From the NCBI GenBank assembly GCA_000344275.1, contig AORU01000007.1, positions 1 through 64,000 of the forward strand: a stretch of DNA of 64,000 nucleotides, in the 5' to 3' direction. Source of the DNA: Streptococcus oralis subsp. tigurinus AZ_3a. GTDB lineage: Bacteria > Bacillota > Bacilli > Lactobacillales > Streptococcaceae. The position numbers were made by a program, and so were the translations under genes. Positions 43,174-51,383 of this stretch are shown here, piece by piece; positions within the stretch are counted from its first letter, which is position 1; each line of letters opens with the position of its first letter. Under the pieces are notes generated by a model. It did no database searches. It saw nothing but the letters and a program-made list of their open reading frames with translations, and was not told the origin of the DNA.

Positions 43174-44557
43174 TGTTACGAATATTTCAATCAAGCAATT
43201 TTCGCGCAGAAAGAAAAAAATCTTAGATGAAGAAGGTGAACAGATTGAAATTGAATCTATTGTGGCTGACAGTCCTAGAAATGTTCTTCTTGCAATGAAG
43301 AGCGATAACAAGCTCAACGACTTTCTCAGACACAATGAATTTACTGGTGAACACGAAATCGTAGAGGACGTAAAACTGGATGCTATCCAGTTAAGGAAGG
43401 GGCAGCTACCTTCAGCCTTTGAATCCTACCTAAGCGTATATTTGGAGAATCACTTCAAGACAGTTTTCAAGGCTGGAGCATTAAGGGATGGTATTGAAGC
43501 ATTTTTTGCAGAAAAAACCTACAATCCGGTTAAAGAATATATGGAAAATGCTTATGAGTCATGGGATCATAAAGAACGACTTGCCCAGGTATTTCAAACT
43601 TGGTTAGGTGCCGAGGACAGTATTTTCGTTCAAAAAATAGCCGTCATGTTCTTTGTTGGGGCCGTCTCCAAGGTTTTTAATCCATGGGTTAAATTTGACT
43701 ACACGCTCGATTTGGTCGGTGGCCAAGGTGCTGGTAAGACCACTTTCTTGCAAAAGATAGCTGTTGATTGGTACACGGATTCGGCTAAAGATTTTATGGA
43801 CAAGGACAACTATGAGATTATGCTGAAATCACTGATTGTCAACGACGATGAGATGGTTGCTTCCAGGAAGACCACTTTTGATGAGTTAAAAGCTTTCGTG
43901 ACTAAAACAGAACTTTCTTTCCGTAGATCCTACGGTCGAAGGGCCGAAAAATTCCCTAAAAACTTTGTGATCGCAAGGACCAGCAATAAAATTGAGTACC
44001 TGGGAGACAAGACTGGCGAGCGGCGCTTTCTGCCTGTGCTGGTGGATGCAGGCCAGCAGTTTGTCAAGCCATTTGATATGACCGATCATGATGTGCTCCA
44101 GCTTTGGGGTGAAGCAGTCGCTATTTACAAAAAAGGATTTATCCTTACCTTTGATGATGAGTTCGAAAATGAGCTTGCGGTCTATAAGGAGCGCTTCACT
44201 TATAAAGATGAAGCCGAATCGCAAGTATACGACTATCTTGAAATGTTGGTTCCAGAAGAATGGGAAGATTTCTCAGTCACTCAGCAACATCAATATACCT
44301 GGTGCTACTTCAATGATGGTAGCTATCGCAATGAGTCCGGTCTGCTATATGAAGGTGTGAAGCTTCAATCGAGTGTGTCTGCCAAACAGATATTAAAGAA
44401 TGTCTTTGATATCGATAGCGCGAGAGGTGAAAAGATTGCTAGGAAGATCAAGTTGATTATGGACAATAATCAGGATTGGGAATACAAAATAAAGAAGGTT
44501 AAAGGTAAGACAATACGTGCATATTTTAGAAAAAATATACAAACAGAAGTGATGTAA
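43157..44557 (+). CDS. VapE/VirE-type replicative helicase
   Basis: This 466-residue ATPase of the VapE family has Walker A GGQGAGKTTFLQ (about residue 195), Walker B LIVNDDEM, and the ARTSNKIEYLGDKTGERRF segment. With the prim-pol it forms the replication initiator/helicase unit of such phages. The gene starts with GTG, or a later codon. Its last codons (GTGATGTAA) contain the first iteron of the adjoining cluster. Confidence 0.88.
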   Translation: MAIIGDVTNISIKQFSRRKKKILDEEGEQIEIESIVADSPRNVLLAMKSDNKLNDFLRHNEFTGEHEIVEDVKLDAIQLRKGQLPSAFESYLSVYLENHFKTVFKAGALRDGIEAFFAEKTYNPVKEYMENAYESWDHKERLAQVFQTWLGAEDSIFVQKIAVMFFVGAVSKVFNPWVKFDYTLDLVGGQGAGKTTFLQKIAVDWYTDSAKDFMDKDNYEIMLKSLIVNDDEMVASRKTTFDELKAFVTKTELSFRRSYGRRAEKFPKNFVIARTSNKIEYLGDKTGERRFLPVLVDAGQQFVKPFDMTDHDVLQLWGEAVAIYKKGFILTFDDEFENELAVYKERFTYKDEAESQVYDYLEMLVPEEWEDFSVTQQHQYTWCYFNDGSYRNESGLLYEGVKLQSSVSAKQILKNVFDIDSARGEKIARKIKLIMDNNQDWEYKIKKVKGKTIRAYFRKNIQTEVM

Positions 44558-44882
44558 CCTTAGTGAAAATGATGTAACCTTTTAGTCAAAAAACGGTCAA
44601 AAATCATGTTTCGGTTACATCAGGTTACATCATTGATGTAACCACAGGAAAAGTCAATTATATCAACGATTTGAGTGCTGTTTTTGATAAAATTTTAAAA
44701 AAAGTGATGTAACCCTCCTAAAGCCTTGATAATACTGATGTTTTAGGGTGTCTATTAGTAAGGTTACATCATTTATATAAAATATTTAATAAGTAAAAAT
44801 AGCAAGTGCTATAAACGTTGATATAACAGCATTCTTGTTTTTTATAAAATATGTTTTGCGAAAAGTGATGTAACCTGTAACC
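44551..44882. repeat. Iteron cluster, probable phage replication origin
   Basis: The 9-mer GATGTAACC occurs directly at 44551, 44571, 44635, 44706 and 44867. It occurs inverted (GGTTACATC) at 44613, 44623 and 44762, making eight exact copies, and a partial TGTAACC follows at 44876. Several extend to GTGATGTAACCT. A pair at 44623-44643 forms an inverted repeat around ATT. A+T-rich blocks lie between them (44685-44700 and 44775-44860). No gene is present. The place, directly behind the helicase gene, fits an origin. Confidence 0.8.
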
Positions 44883-44936
44883 GTGTAAAAAGTATTCACA
44901 AAATAAGCATATTTTTTAATAAGTATAGGAGAAGAA

Positions 44937-45089
44937 ATGTCATACACAGTAACACTATATTTTGACAATATGGTAGATGAAACTCACTTCTTTAAGAAAG
45001 TGGGTGATGCTGCTAAATGTAAGGCTCAACTAGAGAATAAGTATCGAGGGGAACGATTGTATAAAGTAGAACTTGAGGAGGTGGAGTGA
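44937..45089 (+). CDS. Small phage protein
   Basis: A 50-codon frame with TAGGAGAAG before its ATG. The protein is charged (SYTVTLYFDNMVDETHFFKKV at the front). Its TGA overlaps the next ATG. No family is recognised. Confidence 0.6.
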   Translation: MSYTVTLYFDNMVDETHFFKKVGDAAKCKAQLENKYRGERLYKVELEEVE

Positions 45090-45349
45090 TGATTATCAAT
45101 AATTATAAATATGATTATTCAAGTGGCAGAATCTGCTACACAATTGATGTTGATGGCTATGAAAAAGCCATGGAACACACAAAGACAGAATACGGAAGTG
45201 TACAAAGAAATGATATTGATGATTTCTTAAGTACGGTTGAGGAATACGACTTTCAAGAAGCTGAGATGATTGAAGCATTCGTTGACTTTCAAAATGATTT
45301 GCTCTTATATGGAATTGGTTTTGAATTGAGAAATGAGGTCACGAGATGA
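45089..45349 (+). CDS. Hypothetical phage protein
   Basis: An 86-residue acidic protein beginning at the ATG that overlaps the previous stop, after GAGGAGGTG. The motif VDGYEKAMEHTKTEY and acidic C-terminus are seen. Function unknown. Confidence 0.6.
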   Translation: MIINNYKYDYSSGRICYTIDVDGYEKAMEHTKTEYGSVQRNDIDDFLSTVEEYDFQEAEMIEAFVDFQNDLLLYGIGFELRNEVTR

Positions 45350-45498
45350 AACGAACTAAACGACACCCATCTAGATACTTCATTCCTGAACTTATTGAAG
45401 ATGAAGATATTATCTTTAACAAAGATAGCGAATATCACAAGCAGAAGAAAAAAGAAAAGAAAAATCCCATTTTTAAAAGAAATAAGCCTAAAAGGTAA
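45346..45498 (+). CDS. Small basic phage protein
   Basis: A 50-codon frame overlapping the previous stop (ATGA). It is very basic at both ends (KRTKRHPSRY; FKRNKPKR), so nucleic acid binding is possible. No family is recognised. Confidence 0.55.
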   Translation: MKRTKRHPSRYFIPELIEDEDIIFNKDSEYHKQKKKEKKNPIFKRNKPKR

Positions 45499-45510
45499 GG
45501 AAATCACAGA

Positions 45511-45750
45511 ATGAAAAACACACTAATTCGCTTCTTGCTCGCATGGTCGCTTATCGCTACTTGCTTGTTATTCATGCAACAGAAACCCTTACTTGTCTAT
45601 CACGCTGATAGTAAGTATCAGATTACTGGCAAGGTTACGGAAAAACGTAAAATCGGAAATCTATTCACTATCACGGTAAACGGGAATGTGTTTGTGGTGA
45701 GTGAACAGAAATACAATCATATAGAAATCGGAGATAATATCGAATTATGA
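45511..45750 (+). CDS. DUF1372-like exported phage protein
   Basis: This 79-residue protein has one N-terminal membrane or signal segment (residues 5-22, LIRFLLAWSLIATCLLF). A small beta domain follows (YQITGKVTEKRKIGNLFTITVNGNVFVVSE), resembling the DUF1372 family of streptococcal phages. Its stop overlaps the next start. Confidence 0.65.
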   Translation: MKNTLIRFLLAWSLIATCLLFMQQKPLLVYHADSKYQITGKVTEKRKIGNLFTITVNGNVFVVSEQKYNHIEIGDNIEL

Positions 45751-46232
45751 ACACACTAGAAAATGTAAAGCAATGGTTTATTGATCGTGACCTTGAAAAC
45801 GGTGGACGGTTAGACAAGCAGTCACTTAAACTCAGTGAAGAGTTCGGAGAGTTATGCGCTGGGTATCTCAAGAAGAATGAGAAGCTGACAAAGGACAGCA
45901 TCGGAGACTGTGCAGTCGTGATTGTTGGTCTGGCCTTACTGATTAAAGAGGATGTTCATAAGATTTTTAATGAAGTTTTTAGCGACGAATACTATGTCAT
46001 AGAATGTCTGGTCTTTTTGAACAGAGCCATCAGTAATATTCAGTTATCAAATGGATTTACAAATAAAGATATATATATAGTCGATTTATCTCGTTCAATT
46101 TATTGGTTAAAATCAATCAGCAACGCTCTTGGTTATAACTTTGAAGAATGTTTTGAACTGGCATACCAGGAAATTAAAGACCGTAAGGGTAAATGGATTG
46201 ACGGGGTGTTTGTGAAAGAGGAGGATTTATAA
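45747..46232 (+). CDS. MazG-like nucleotide pyrophosphohydrolase
   Basis: This 161-residue all-helical protein has the ExxE (KLSEEFGELCAG) and downstream D (SIGDCAVVIVGL) metal motifs of the MazG/dUTPase-like group. Such enzymes hydrolyse nucleoside triphosphates or alarmones. The middle part is longer than in minimal MazG domains. Confidence 0.7.
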   Translation: MNTLENVKQWFIDRDLENGGRLDKQSLKLSEEFGELCAGYLKKNEKLTKDSIGDCAVVIVGLALLIKEDVHKIFNEVFSDEYYVIECLVFLNRAISNIQLSNGFTNKDIYIVDLSRSIYWLKSISNALGYNFEECFELAYQEIKDRKGKWIDGVFVKEEDL

Positions 46233-46233
46233 A

Positions 46234-46512
46234 ATGAAAAGACTAGGAGTTGTATTAGGGGCGGTATTTGTAATCGTTGTATCTCCGTTTGTTGTTCAGT
46301 ACGGATGGAATGAAATTATCACAACGATTGTTCCTGTCAGTAAAATTACAGTCTGGCAAGCATTAGGGATGGATGCACTACTATCTTTCATCTGGCCTGT
46401 GTTATCTAGCAAAAAAGAATCTGAAGAGGATTATTCATATGCTGTAAAAAGCAGTATTTCAAAAATCATTACATGTGCATTATTGATATGGTTAGCTAGT
46501 TTGTTTATTTAA
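46234..46512 (+). CDS. Small membrane protein
   Basis: This 92-residue protein has about three hydrophobic segments (residues 4-20, 36-52, 72-90) and starts one base after the previous stop region. It has no recognised family. It lies in a late-early region before the DUF1492 gene. Confidence 0.6.
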   Translation: MKRLGVVLGAVFVIVVSPFVVQYGWNEIITTIVPVSKITVWQALGMDALLSFIWPVLSSKKESEEDYSYAVKSSISKIITCALLIWLASLFI

Positions 46513-46602
46513 GGAGGATTTGGGATGATACCGAATCAAAATTACATGTTGTCAATAGGATTTACTGCTATTTGAAGGAAAAATCATTTGAAAGGACAGA
46601 CA

Positions 46603-46848
46603 ATGAAACCTAAAAAATATCCGTATTCAGGAAAACTAAAGCTGATTAGACAGACATTGCCAAGGTTCGTCTTACTAGGAAATGCCGCCTTTAACAGCAA
46701 TTTGGTGAAATACATTGATACAATAAAACAAGTGGCACCAAATCAAACGATCGTCTATTTTAAAATCCCTAAATTCCTTTCGCACGAGGAGAAGTATGTA
46801 CGGGTACCTCTCAAAATCGGTGAGGTCGTCAAGATTTTAAACCGATGA
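46603..46848 (+). CDS. Hypothetical phage protein
   Basis: An 81-residue basic, beta-rich protein, starting at the ATG after GAAAGGACAG. An in-frame TTG lies five codons upstream. No family is recognised. Confidence 0.55.
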   Translation: MKPKKYPYSGKLKLIRQTLPRFVLLGNAAFNSNLVKYIDTIKQVAPNQTIVYFKIPKFLSHEEKYVRVPLKIGEVVKILNR

Positions 46849-46925
46849 TAAACAAAAAAGCCAAGGCGCTCTCTGCCTCAGCTATAATCTCAATAATATT
46901 ATTATACCACAAAAGGAGATAGAGA

Positions 46926-47375
46926 GTGAACAAGGCTAAAGAGTTACTTGATGAACTACAGAATTTGGATGAAGAGATACAGAATCGAATAGACGAACTT
47001 GCTAATCTTGAAGCTAGTTTACTTTCTAGTCCTAAAATGAACATGGATAAGATTCAAGGTGGTCAGAAGGTTCGATTAGATGAACGTTACATCGATATTT
47101 TTAGCATGCAAGATTCCTTGAAAGAGTACATGAAGCAAGCAACTGCTGAAGCTATCCAGCGAAGAATTGAGCTCAGTAAATTGATTGATAAAATACCTAA
47201 GCCTGCAAGTCGAACAATTTTAAGGATGGTGTATATTCAGAAAGCAAGCGTGTATGATATGATTGAATTTTTACAATGCAGCAAGACTACTTTCTACAAA
47301 AAGAAGAAAGATGCAATCCGTGAATTGGGTGTTGTAGTTGATAAAAGCGAACTAATGCGAACTAATGTGAACTAG
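46926..47375 (+). CDS. DUF1492-type late transcription regulator
   Basis: This 149-residue protein has an N-terminal coiled coil (residues 3-32) and a C-terminal sigma-like helix-turn-helix (LRMVYIQKASVYDMIEFLQCSKTTFYKKKKDAIREL). It starts with GTG after AAGGAG. Such ArpU/DUF1492 proteins switch on the late (packaging and structural) genes. They stand, as here, just before the tRNA/terminase region. Confidence 0.82.
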   Translation: MNKAKELLDELQNLDEEIQNRIDELANLEASLLSSPKMNMDKIQGGQKVRLDERYIDIFSMQDSLKEYMKQATAEAIQRRIELSKLIDKIPKPASRTILRMVYIQKASVYDMIEFLQCSKTTFYKKKKDAIRELGVVVDKSELMRTNVN

Positions 47376-47410
47376 GTTGAAGCGCACTGGTCTAACAATC
47401 GTGCTATTAT
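47347..47410 (+). promoter_or_regulatory. 10-bp tandem repeat and likely late promoter
   Basis: GCGAACTAAT occurs twice in a row, then GTGAACTAGG (47347-47376), at the end of the DUF1492 gene. TGCTATTAT, an extended -10 element, follows at 47402-47410. The repeats are well placed as binding sites for the activator just encoded; this is inferred. Confidence 0.5.
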
Positions 47411-47456
47411 AGTATCATCAAGAATTAAGGGTAAGGCAGTAAGCCTTCCCTAACAT

Positions 47457-47546
47457 GGAGAGTTGGCAGAGTCCGGTTGAATGCGCCCGTTTGCTAGACG
47501 GGTGGTCGCCTATGTGCGTTCCGTGGGTTCGAATCCCACACTCTCC
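47457..47546 (+). tRNA. Phage tRNA-Ser(GCU)
   Basis: Acceptor GGAGAGT pairs with ACTCTCC, and the anticodon stem CCCGT/ACGGG carries loop TTGCTAG with anticodon GCT. A long variable arm follows, and the T arm is GTGGG-TTCGAAT-CCCAC. The base after the acceptor stem is T rather than the G expected in bacterial serine tRNAs, and CCA is not encoded. It reads AGC/AGU. Confidence 0.9.
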
Positions 47547-47636
47547 TTTGAGTGTTTGTGTCCCAGAATGAGTTAAATCTTCTGGGTGGGGATTCATATA
47601 TCACTCATTAACTTACAAATGGTTGCGGAGCGACTG

Positions 47637-47711
47637 GACCTCGCATGATTGCGTAGCTACTTATATCCTAGGTAAGTTATAAGCTAGAGGGTTTGATTCC
47701 CTCAGAGGTTT
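47637..47711 (+). other. tRNA-like structure (possibly degenerate tRNA-Arg)
   Basis: A perfect T arm GAGGG-TTTGATT-CCCTC lies at 47687-47703. An anticodon-like stem CTTAT/GTAAG has loop ATCCTAG (CCT in the anticodon place). A seven-pair acceptor with one mismatch (GACCTCG/AGAGGTT) closes it. The D arm is wrong: CGCA-TGAT-TGCG has a four-base loop. It may be a decayed tRNA or another RNA. Confidence 0.35.
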
Positions 47712-47794
47712 TAAATGACTACAAAAAATAAAAAAAAAGGAAAACTTTCAAATTGATTTCTAATTAACACAAAAGGTAGTAGTCGCCTTGCATT

Positions 47795-47821
47795 AAGTCA
47801 CTCATCGAGTGGCTTTTTTAA
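47795..47821 (+). terminator. Terminator before the terminase gene
   Basis: AAGTCACTC pairs with GAGTGGCTT around ATC and is followed by a T run. Confidence 0.85.
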
Positions 47822-47846
47822 TTATTAAAAAGGTGGTGATGGAAAA

Positions 47847-48344
47847 TTGAATGAAAGACAAAGACGATTCGCAGATGAGTACATCATCAGCGGGAATGCA
47901 ACAGATGCAGCTATTAAGGCAGGGTATAGTGAAAAGACTGCTAGAAGTCAAGGACAAAGATTGTTGACAAAAGTTGACATTTCTGAATATATCAAAAAAA
48001 GAATGGATGAAATTCAGGACGAAAAAATCCTGACTCAAAAACAAATTCTTGTGATGTTGTCAGAGATTGCATCAGGTCAGGCAAAAGAGACAATTGTGGT
48101 CACGACAAAAGTAGCTGAGTTGATGACTGATCCTGTGACTGGTAAGTCTGTAAAAGTATACAACGAAATCCCTCAACTTGTCGAATATCCAACAAAGAAC
48201 AGCGATAGGAACAAAGCTTTGGAGTTACTAGGGAAACGACATCAAATGTGGACTGATAAAGTAGACATCAATGCTATAGTTACCGAGACTAAGAAGTTTG
48301 ACGATATCGTTAGTCAGCTAGGCGGTGATGGACTTGACGAATAG
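47847..48344 (+). CDS. terS: Terminase small subunit
   Basis: This 165-residue protein has the N-terminal helix-turn-helix of the terminase_2 family (RRFADEYIISGNATDAAIKAGYSEKTARSQG). It recognises phage DNA for packaging. It begins with TTG after GGTGGTGATGG and overlaps terL. Confidence 0.92.
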   Translation: MNERQRRFADEYIISGNATDAAIKAGYSEKTARSQGQRLLTKVDISEYIKKRMDEIQDEKILTQKQILVMLSEIASGQAKETIVVTTKVAELMTDPVTGKSVKVYNEIPQLVEYPTKNSDRNKALELLGKRHQMWTDKVDINAIVTETKKFDDIVSQLGGDGLDE

Positions 48345-49668
48345 CTTCCCTTTATCTCAAAAGTACATTGATTTTTGCAATAGCTTTAATAATGTTGATG
48401 CGGACTTTTTGGAAGGTACAACGGCAGCTGGAAAAACAACGGTTGGTGTTGGTGTCAAGTTTATGCGAGCAGTCAGCAGGAGCACGAAGAAGTTCCACAT
48501 CATTGCAGCAAAGACAGTTGGTGTAGCTGAAAAGAATATCATTAATCAGGATAACGGAATTTTAGACATCCATAAAACAGCCGTCTACTGTGGTAATGGT
48601 GACAAAGATTCGAAGATTCCTCACATCAAGTTTGAGGGTAAAATCATTTATGTATTGGGGTATGACAACAAGGAAAAATGGAAGCTGGTTCTTGGTGGAC
48701 AGTATGGATGTGTCTATATTGATGAGGTCAACACGGCTGACATTGAGTTTGTTCGTGAGTTGTCCACACGTAATGATTATTTGATGGCAACGCTCAATCC
48801 GGATAATCCTGATTTACCAGTCTACAAAGAGTTCATCAACAAGGCAAGACCGTACAAAAAATACGCAGGCGATGTGCCGGAAGAAATTATGCGAGACCTA
48901 TCAGAACCAGCTAACCCTAAATGGCGTTACTGGTTTTTTACGTTTAATGACAACCTGTCACTGACACCAGAAGCCATCCAGAAGAAAAAGGATGCGGCAC
49001 CAGTTGGGACTAAGCTCTACAAAAATAAAATCCTTGGCCTACGTGGACGAGCAACAGGAATTGTCTTCGTTAATTTTGATAGCAAAAAACACGTATTGAG
49101 TAAGTCTTTTGTAAAGAATACGGTCACGTTCCAACGGTTCACAGCTGGACTAGATACAGCTTACTCAGCAAGTAGTCCGGATACAATTGCAATGATTTTC
49201 CAAGGGATATCAGATGACGGGAAGTTATATACGCTGGATGAGGAAGTTTATAACAACGCTGAGCTTGATGTGCCGATTGCTCCATCTGATACTGTGGTCA
49301 AGTTTATCAATTTCCTAGAACGCAATCGTAGTGAATGGGGATTGGCGCGTGATGTCTTTGTTGATAGTGCGGACCAAGCAACAATTACAGAATTAAACAA
49401 ATACAAGCGACAATACGGCTGTCTGTATATCTTTAACAATGCTTATAAGAAAACCAAGATTATTGACCGGATCAACTTTCAAATTGGTTGGTTAGCTCAA
49501 GGTTGTTACTATGTGTTAAGTCATTGTATGAATCATATCAAAGAGCTAAACACTTACTCATGGAAAGAAGGAAAAGATGAGCCGGAAGATGCAAATGATC
49601 ACACAATCAATGCGAATCAGTATGCATGGTTGCCATACAGGAAGATAATCGGAAGAAAGGAAAACTAA
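48328..49668 (+). CDS. terL: Terminase large subunit
   Basis: This ATPase-nuclease drives DNA into the head and cuts it. Walker A is EGTTAAGKTT (about residue 30), Walker B is CVYIDEVNTAD, and the RNase H-like nuclease domain begins at AGLDTAYSASSPDT (about 271), with another Asp in VFVDSAD. The length of 446 residues is usual. The ATG at 48328 overlaps the terS end. Confidence 0.95.
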   Translation: MDLTNSFPLSQKYIDFCNSFNNVDADFLEGTTAAGKTTVGVGVKFMRAVSRSTKKFHIIAAKTVGVAEKNIINQDNGILDIHKTAVYCGNGDKDSKIPHIKFEGKIIYVLGYDNKEKWKLVLGGQYGCVYIDEVNTADIEFVRELSTRNDYLMATLNPDNPDLPVYKEFINKARPYKKYAGDVPEEIMRDLSEPANPKWRYWFFTFNDNLSLTPEAIQKKKDAAPVGTKLYKNKILGLRGRATGIVFVNFDSKKHVLSKSFVKNTVTFQRFTAGLDTAYSASSPDTIAMIFQGISDDGKLYTLDEEVYNNAELDVPIAPSDTVVKFINFLERNRSEWGLARDVFVDSADQATITELNKYKRQYGCLYIFNNAYKKTKIIDRINFQIGWLAQGCYYVLSHCMNHIKELNTYSWKEGKDEPEDANDHTINANQYAWLPYRKIIGRKEN

Positions 49669-49669
49669 A

Positions 49670-51238
49670 GTGGGAATAATGGACATGATCAGAAAGAGTA
49701 TGAGAAGCTTTCTCAAACTGGAACAGGCACAGCCAAATGTCATCACAATTACAGAGGCAATGACGTTTGAAGATAATGCAGCAAAGAACCAAATTTGGTA
49801 TCGCGGTGACTCATACGAACTGGACCAGCTCTACAAGCAATTATCACATAGCAACATCAACTTTTGGGGAGCGACAAGTACTCCTGGGCAAGAAATTAGA
49901 AAGATTCACACAGGAATCCCTGGTCTTATCGTTGATAGGTTGGTAGATATCACGCTGCACGATATGAATGATTTAGATTTTGCCGAGGAAATGCAAGGGA
50001 CTTTGTGGGAAGAGATTGCTGAAGATAGCAACTTCCACGATCAACTGCAGGAGGCGATTAAAGATAGTCTTGTGATGGGTGATGGTGCTTTTCGTATTTC
50101 ATTTGATCCGGAACTTACAGCATTGCCTATTGTTGAATGGGTTGGTGGAGATAGAATTGAAATCATCTACAACCGTGGAAGATTGAAAGAAGTTATTTTC
50201 CGCACACACTTCACAGAACGCAGACGGAACTATTTGCTCGAGGAAATCTACGGCTATGGCTCATTAACTTATAAGCTCTACAGAGGCGAAACTGAGCTAG
50301 ATATGAGCGCAACAGAGTACACTGCTAACCTTGTCGATGTGGAGTTCGATAAATCCGTTATCTTGTGCTTGCCGTTTAAGATTTACACGTCACCTAAAGT
50401 AAAAGGCCGTGGTCAATCTATCTATGATCGTAAGACAGATGCTTTTGATAGCTTGGATGAGTCTTGGAGTCAGTGGATGGATGCTCTTCGTTCTGGACGA
50501 TCACGAGAGTATATTCCTGAGAACTTACTTCCTAGAGATCCTTACACAGGAGAAATTAGTAAGGGCAATCCTTTTGACCATCGATTTATTAAGGTTGAGA
50601 CAGCGATGGGCGAGGATGCAAAGAACACAATCACATTGCAACAAGCTAATATCCCACATGAAAGTTATTTGAGTACATACGTGACTGCGCTTGATTTAGC
50701 TTTACAAGGTATCATTAGCCCATCAACACTCGGTATTGATGTCAAGAAACTAGATAATGCCGAGGCACAACGTGAGAAAGAAAAGGCAACTCTCTATACT
50801 CGCAATGCTATTGTGACAGCTCTGCAAGATTACCTGCCAAAGTTAATCAGTATGGTTTTGAATGCTGATAGCGTGCTGAAGAAAAACCCACTACAGAAAG
50901 TCAAGGTCGACGTGCCGTTTGGCGAGTATGCTAATCCTAGTTTCGAATCACAGGTTGAGACAGTTTCTAAGGCCAAGACAGGCGGTATCATGTCGATTGA
51001 AGCGAGCGTTGAGGAATTGTACGGTGACTCAAAAGACCAGGACTGGAAAGACCATGAAGTGGCAAGAATCAAAGCGGAGCAAGGTGTGACAGAAGTCGAC
51101 GTACCATCATTGAATGAAGCTGCTAACGATTTTGAGATAGAGAAGGAGGCTGAAGATGCTGAAGACAGTGACGATAGGACAGAGGATCTATCACATGAGT
51201 CAGAAGGAAGCGCAGGGACTTCTACAGATAGCGAGTGA
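49670..51238 (+). CDS. Portal protein
   Basis: This 522-residue protein is of the SPP1 portal kind. Central segments QWMDALRSGRSREYIPENLLP and SPSTLGIDVKKLDNAEAQREKEKATLYTRN are recognisable. The end is acidic. It starts with GTG at 49670 or ATG at 49679. Portals form the dodecameric DNA channel of the head. Confidence 0.9.
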   Translation: MGIMDMIRKSMRSFLKLEQAQPNVITITEAMTFEDNAAKNQIWYRGDSYELDQLYKQLSHSNINFWGATSTPGQEIRKIHTGIPGLIVDRLVDITLHDMNDLDFAEEMQGTLWEEIAEDSNFHDQLQEAIKDSLVMGDGAFRISFDPELTALPIVEWVGGDRIEIIYNRGRLKEVIFRTHFTERRRNYLLEEIYGYGSLTYKLYRGETELDMSATEYTANLVDVEFDKSVILCLPFKIYTSPKVKGRGQSIYDRKTDAFDSLDESWSQWMDALRSGRSREYIPENLLPRDPYTGEISKGNPFDHRFIKVETAMGEDAKNTITLQQANIPHESYLSTYVTALDLALQGIISPSTLGIDVKKLDNAEAQREKEKATLYTRNAIVTALQDYLPKLISMVLNADSVLKKNPLQKVKVDVPFGEYANPSFESQVETVSKAKTGGIMSIEASVEELYGDSKDQDWKDHEVARIKAEQGVTEVDVPSLNEAANDFEIEKEAEDAEDSDDRTEDLSHESEGSAGTSTDSE

Positions 51239-51383
51239 TAATGTAGAGTTTGGTATCTATGCTGTTGAGAAGAACAACAAGTTGGATATGCTCAACCTCA
51301 AAATGCCTAGTAAAACAGCTTTGAAACGACAATTGAGAAGTTTTAAGGCGCAAGGTTTTAAGGTGTACTGCAATGGCTTATGA
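51156..51383 (+). CDS. Small phage protein overlapping portal
   Basis: A 75-residue basic protein with an AAGGAGG site seven bases before its ATG, overlapping the portal end by 83 bases and the MuF start by 11. Such small genes are common at this place in streptococcal phages. Function unknown. Confidence 0.65.
   Translation: MLKTVTIGQRIYHMSQKEAQGLLQIASDNVEFGIYAVEKNNKLDMLNLKMPSKTALKRQLRSFKAQGFKVYCNGL

Noticed and set aside
43157..44557. VapE as a virulence factor
   Set aside because: The name comes from an old association; the ATPase motifs and its place beside prim-pol and iterons show a replication helicase.
44551..44882. A CRISPR-like array
   Set aside because: The repeats are 9 bases long, occur in both orientations and at uneven spacing. 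They fit iterons, not CRISPR repeats, and there are no cas genes.
46525..46575. A 16-codon frame with an AAGGAGGA site before 46603
   Set aside because: It has a good ribosome site but is too short to judge and shows no recognisable feature; it may be a remnant.
47637..47711. A genuine tRNA-Arg(CCU) of the phage
   Set aside because: The T arm and anticodon stem fit, but the D arm has only a four-base loop and lacks the usual GG, so it is listed only as tRNA-like.
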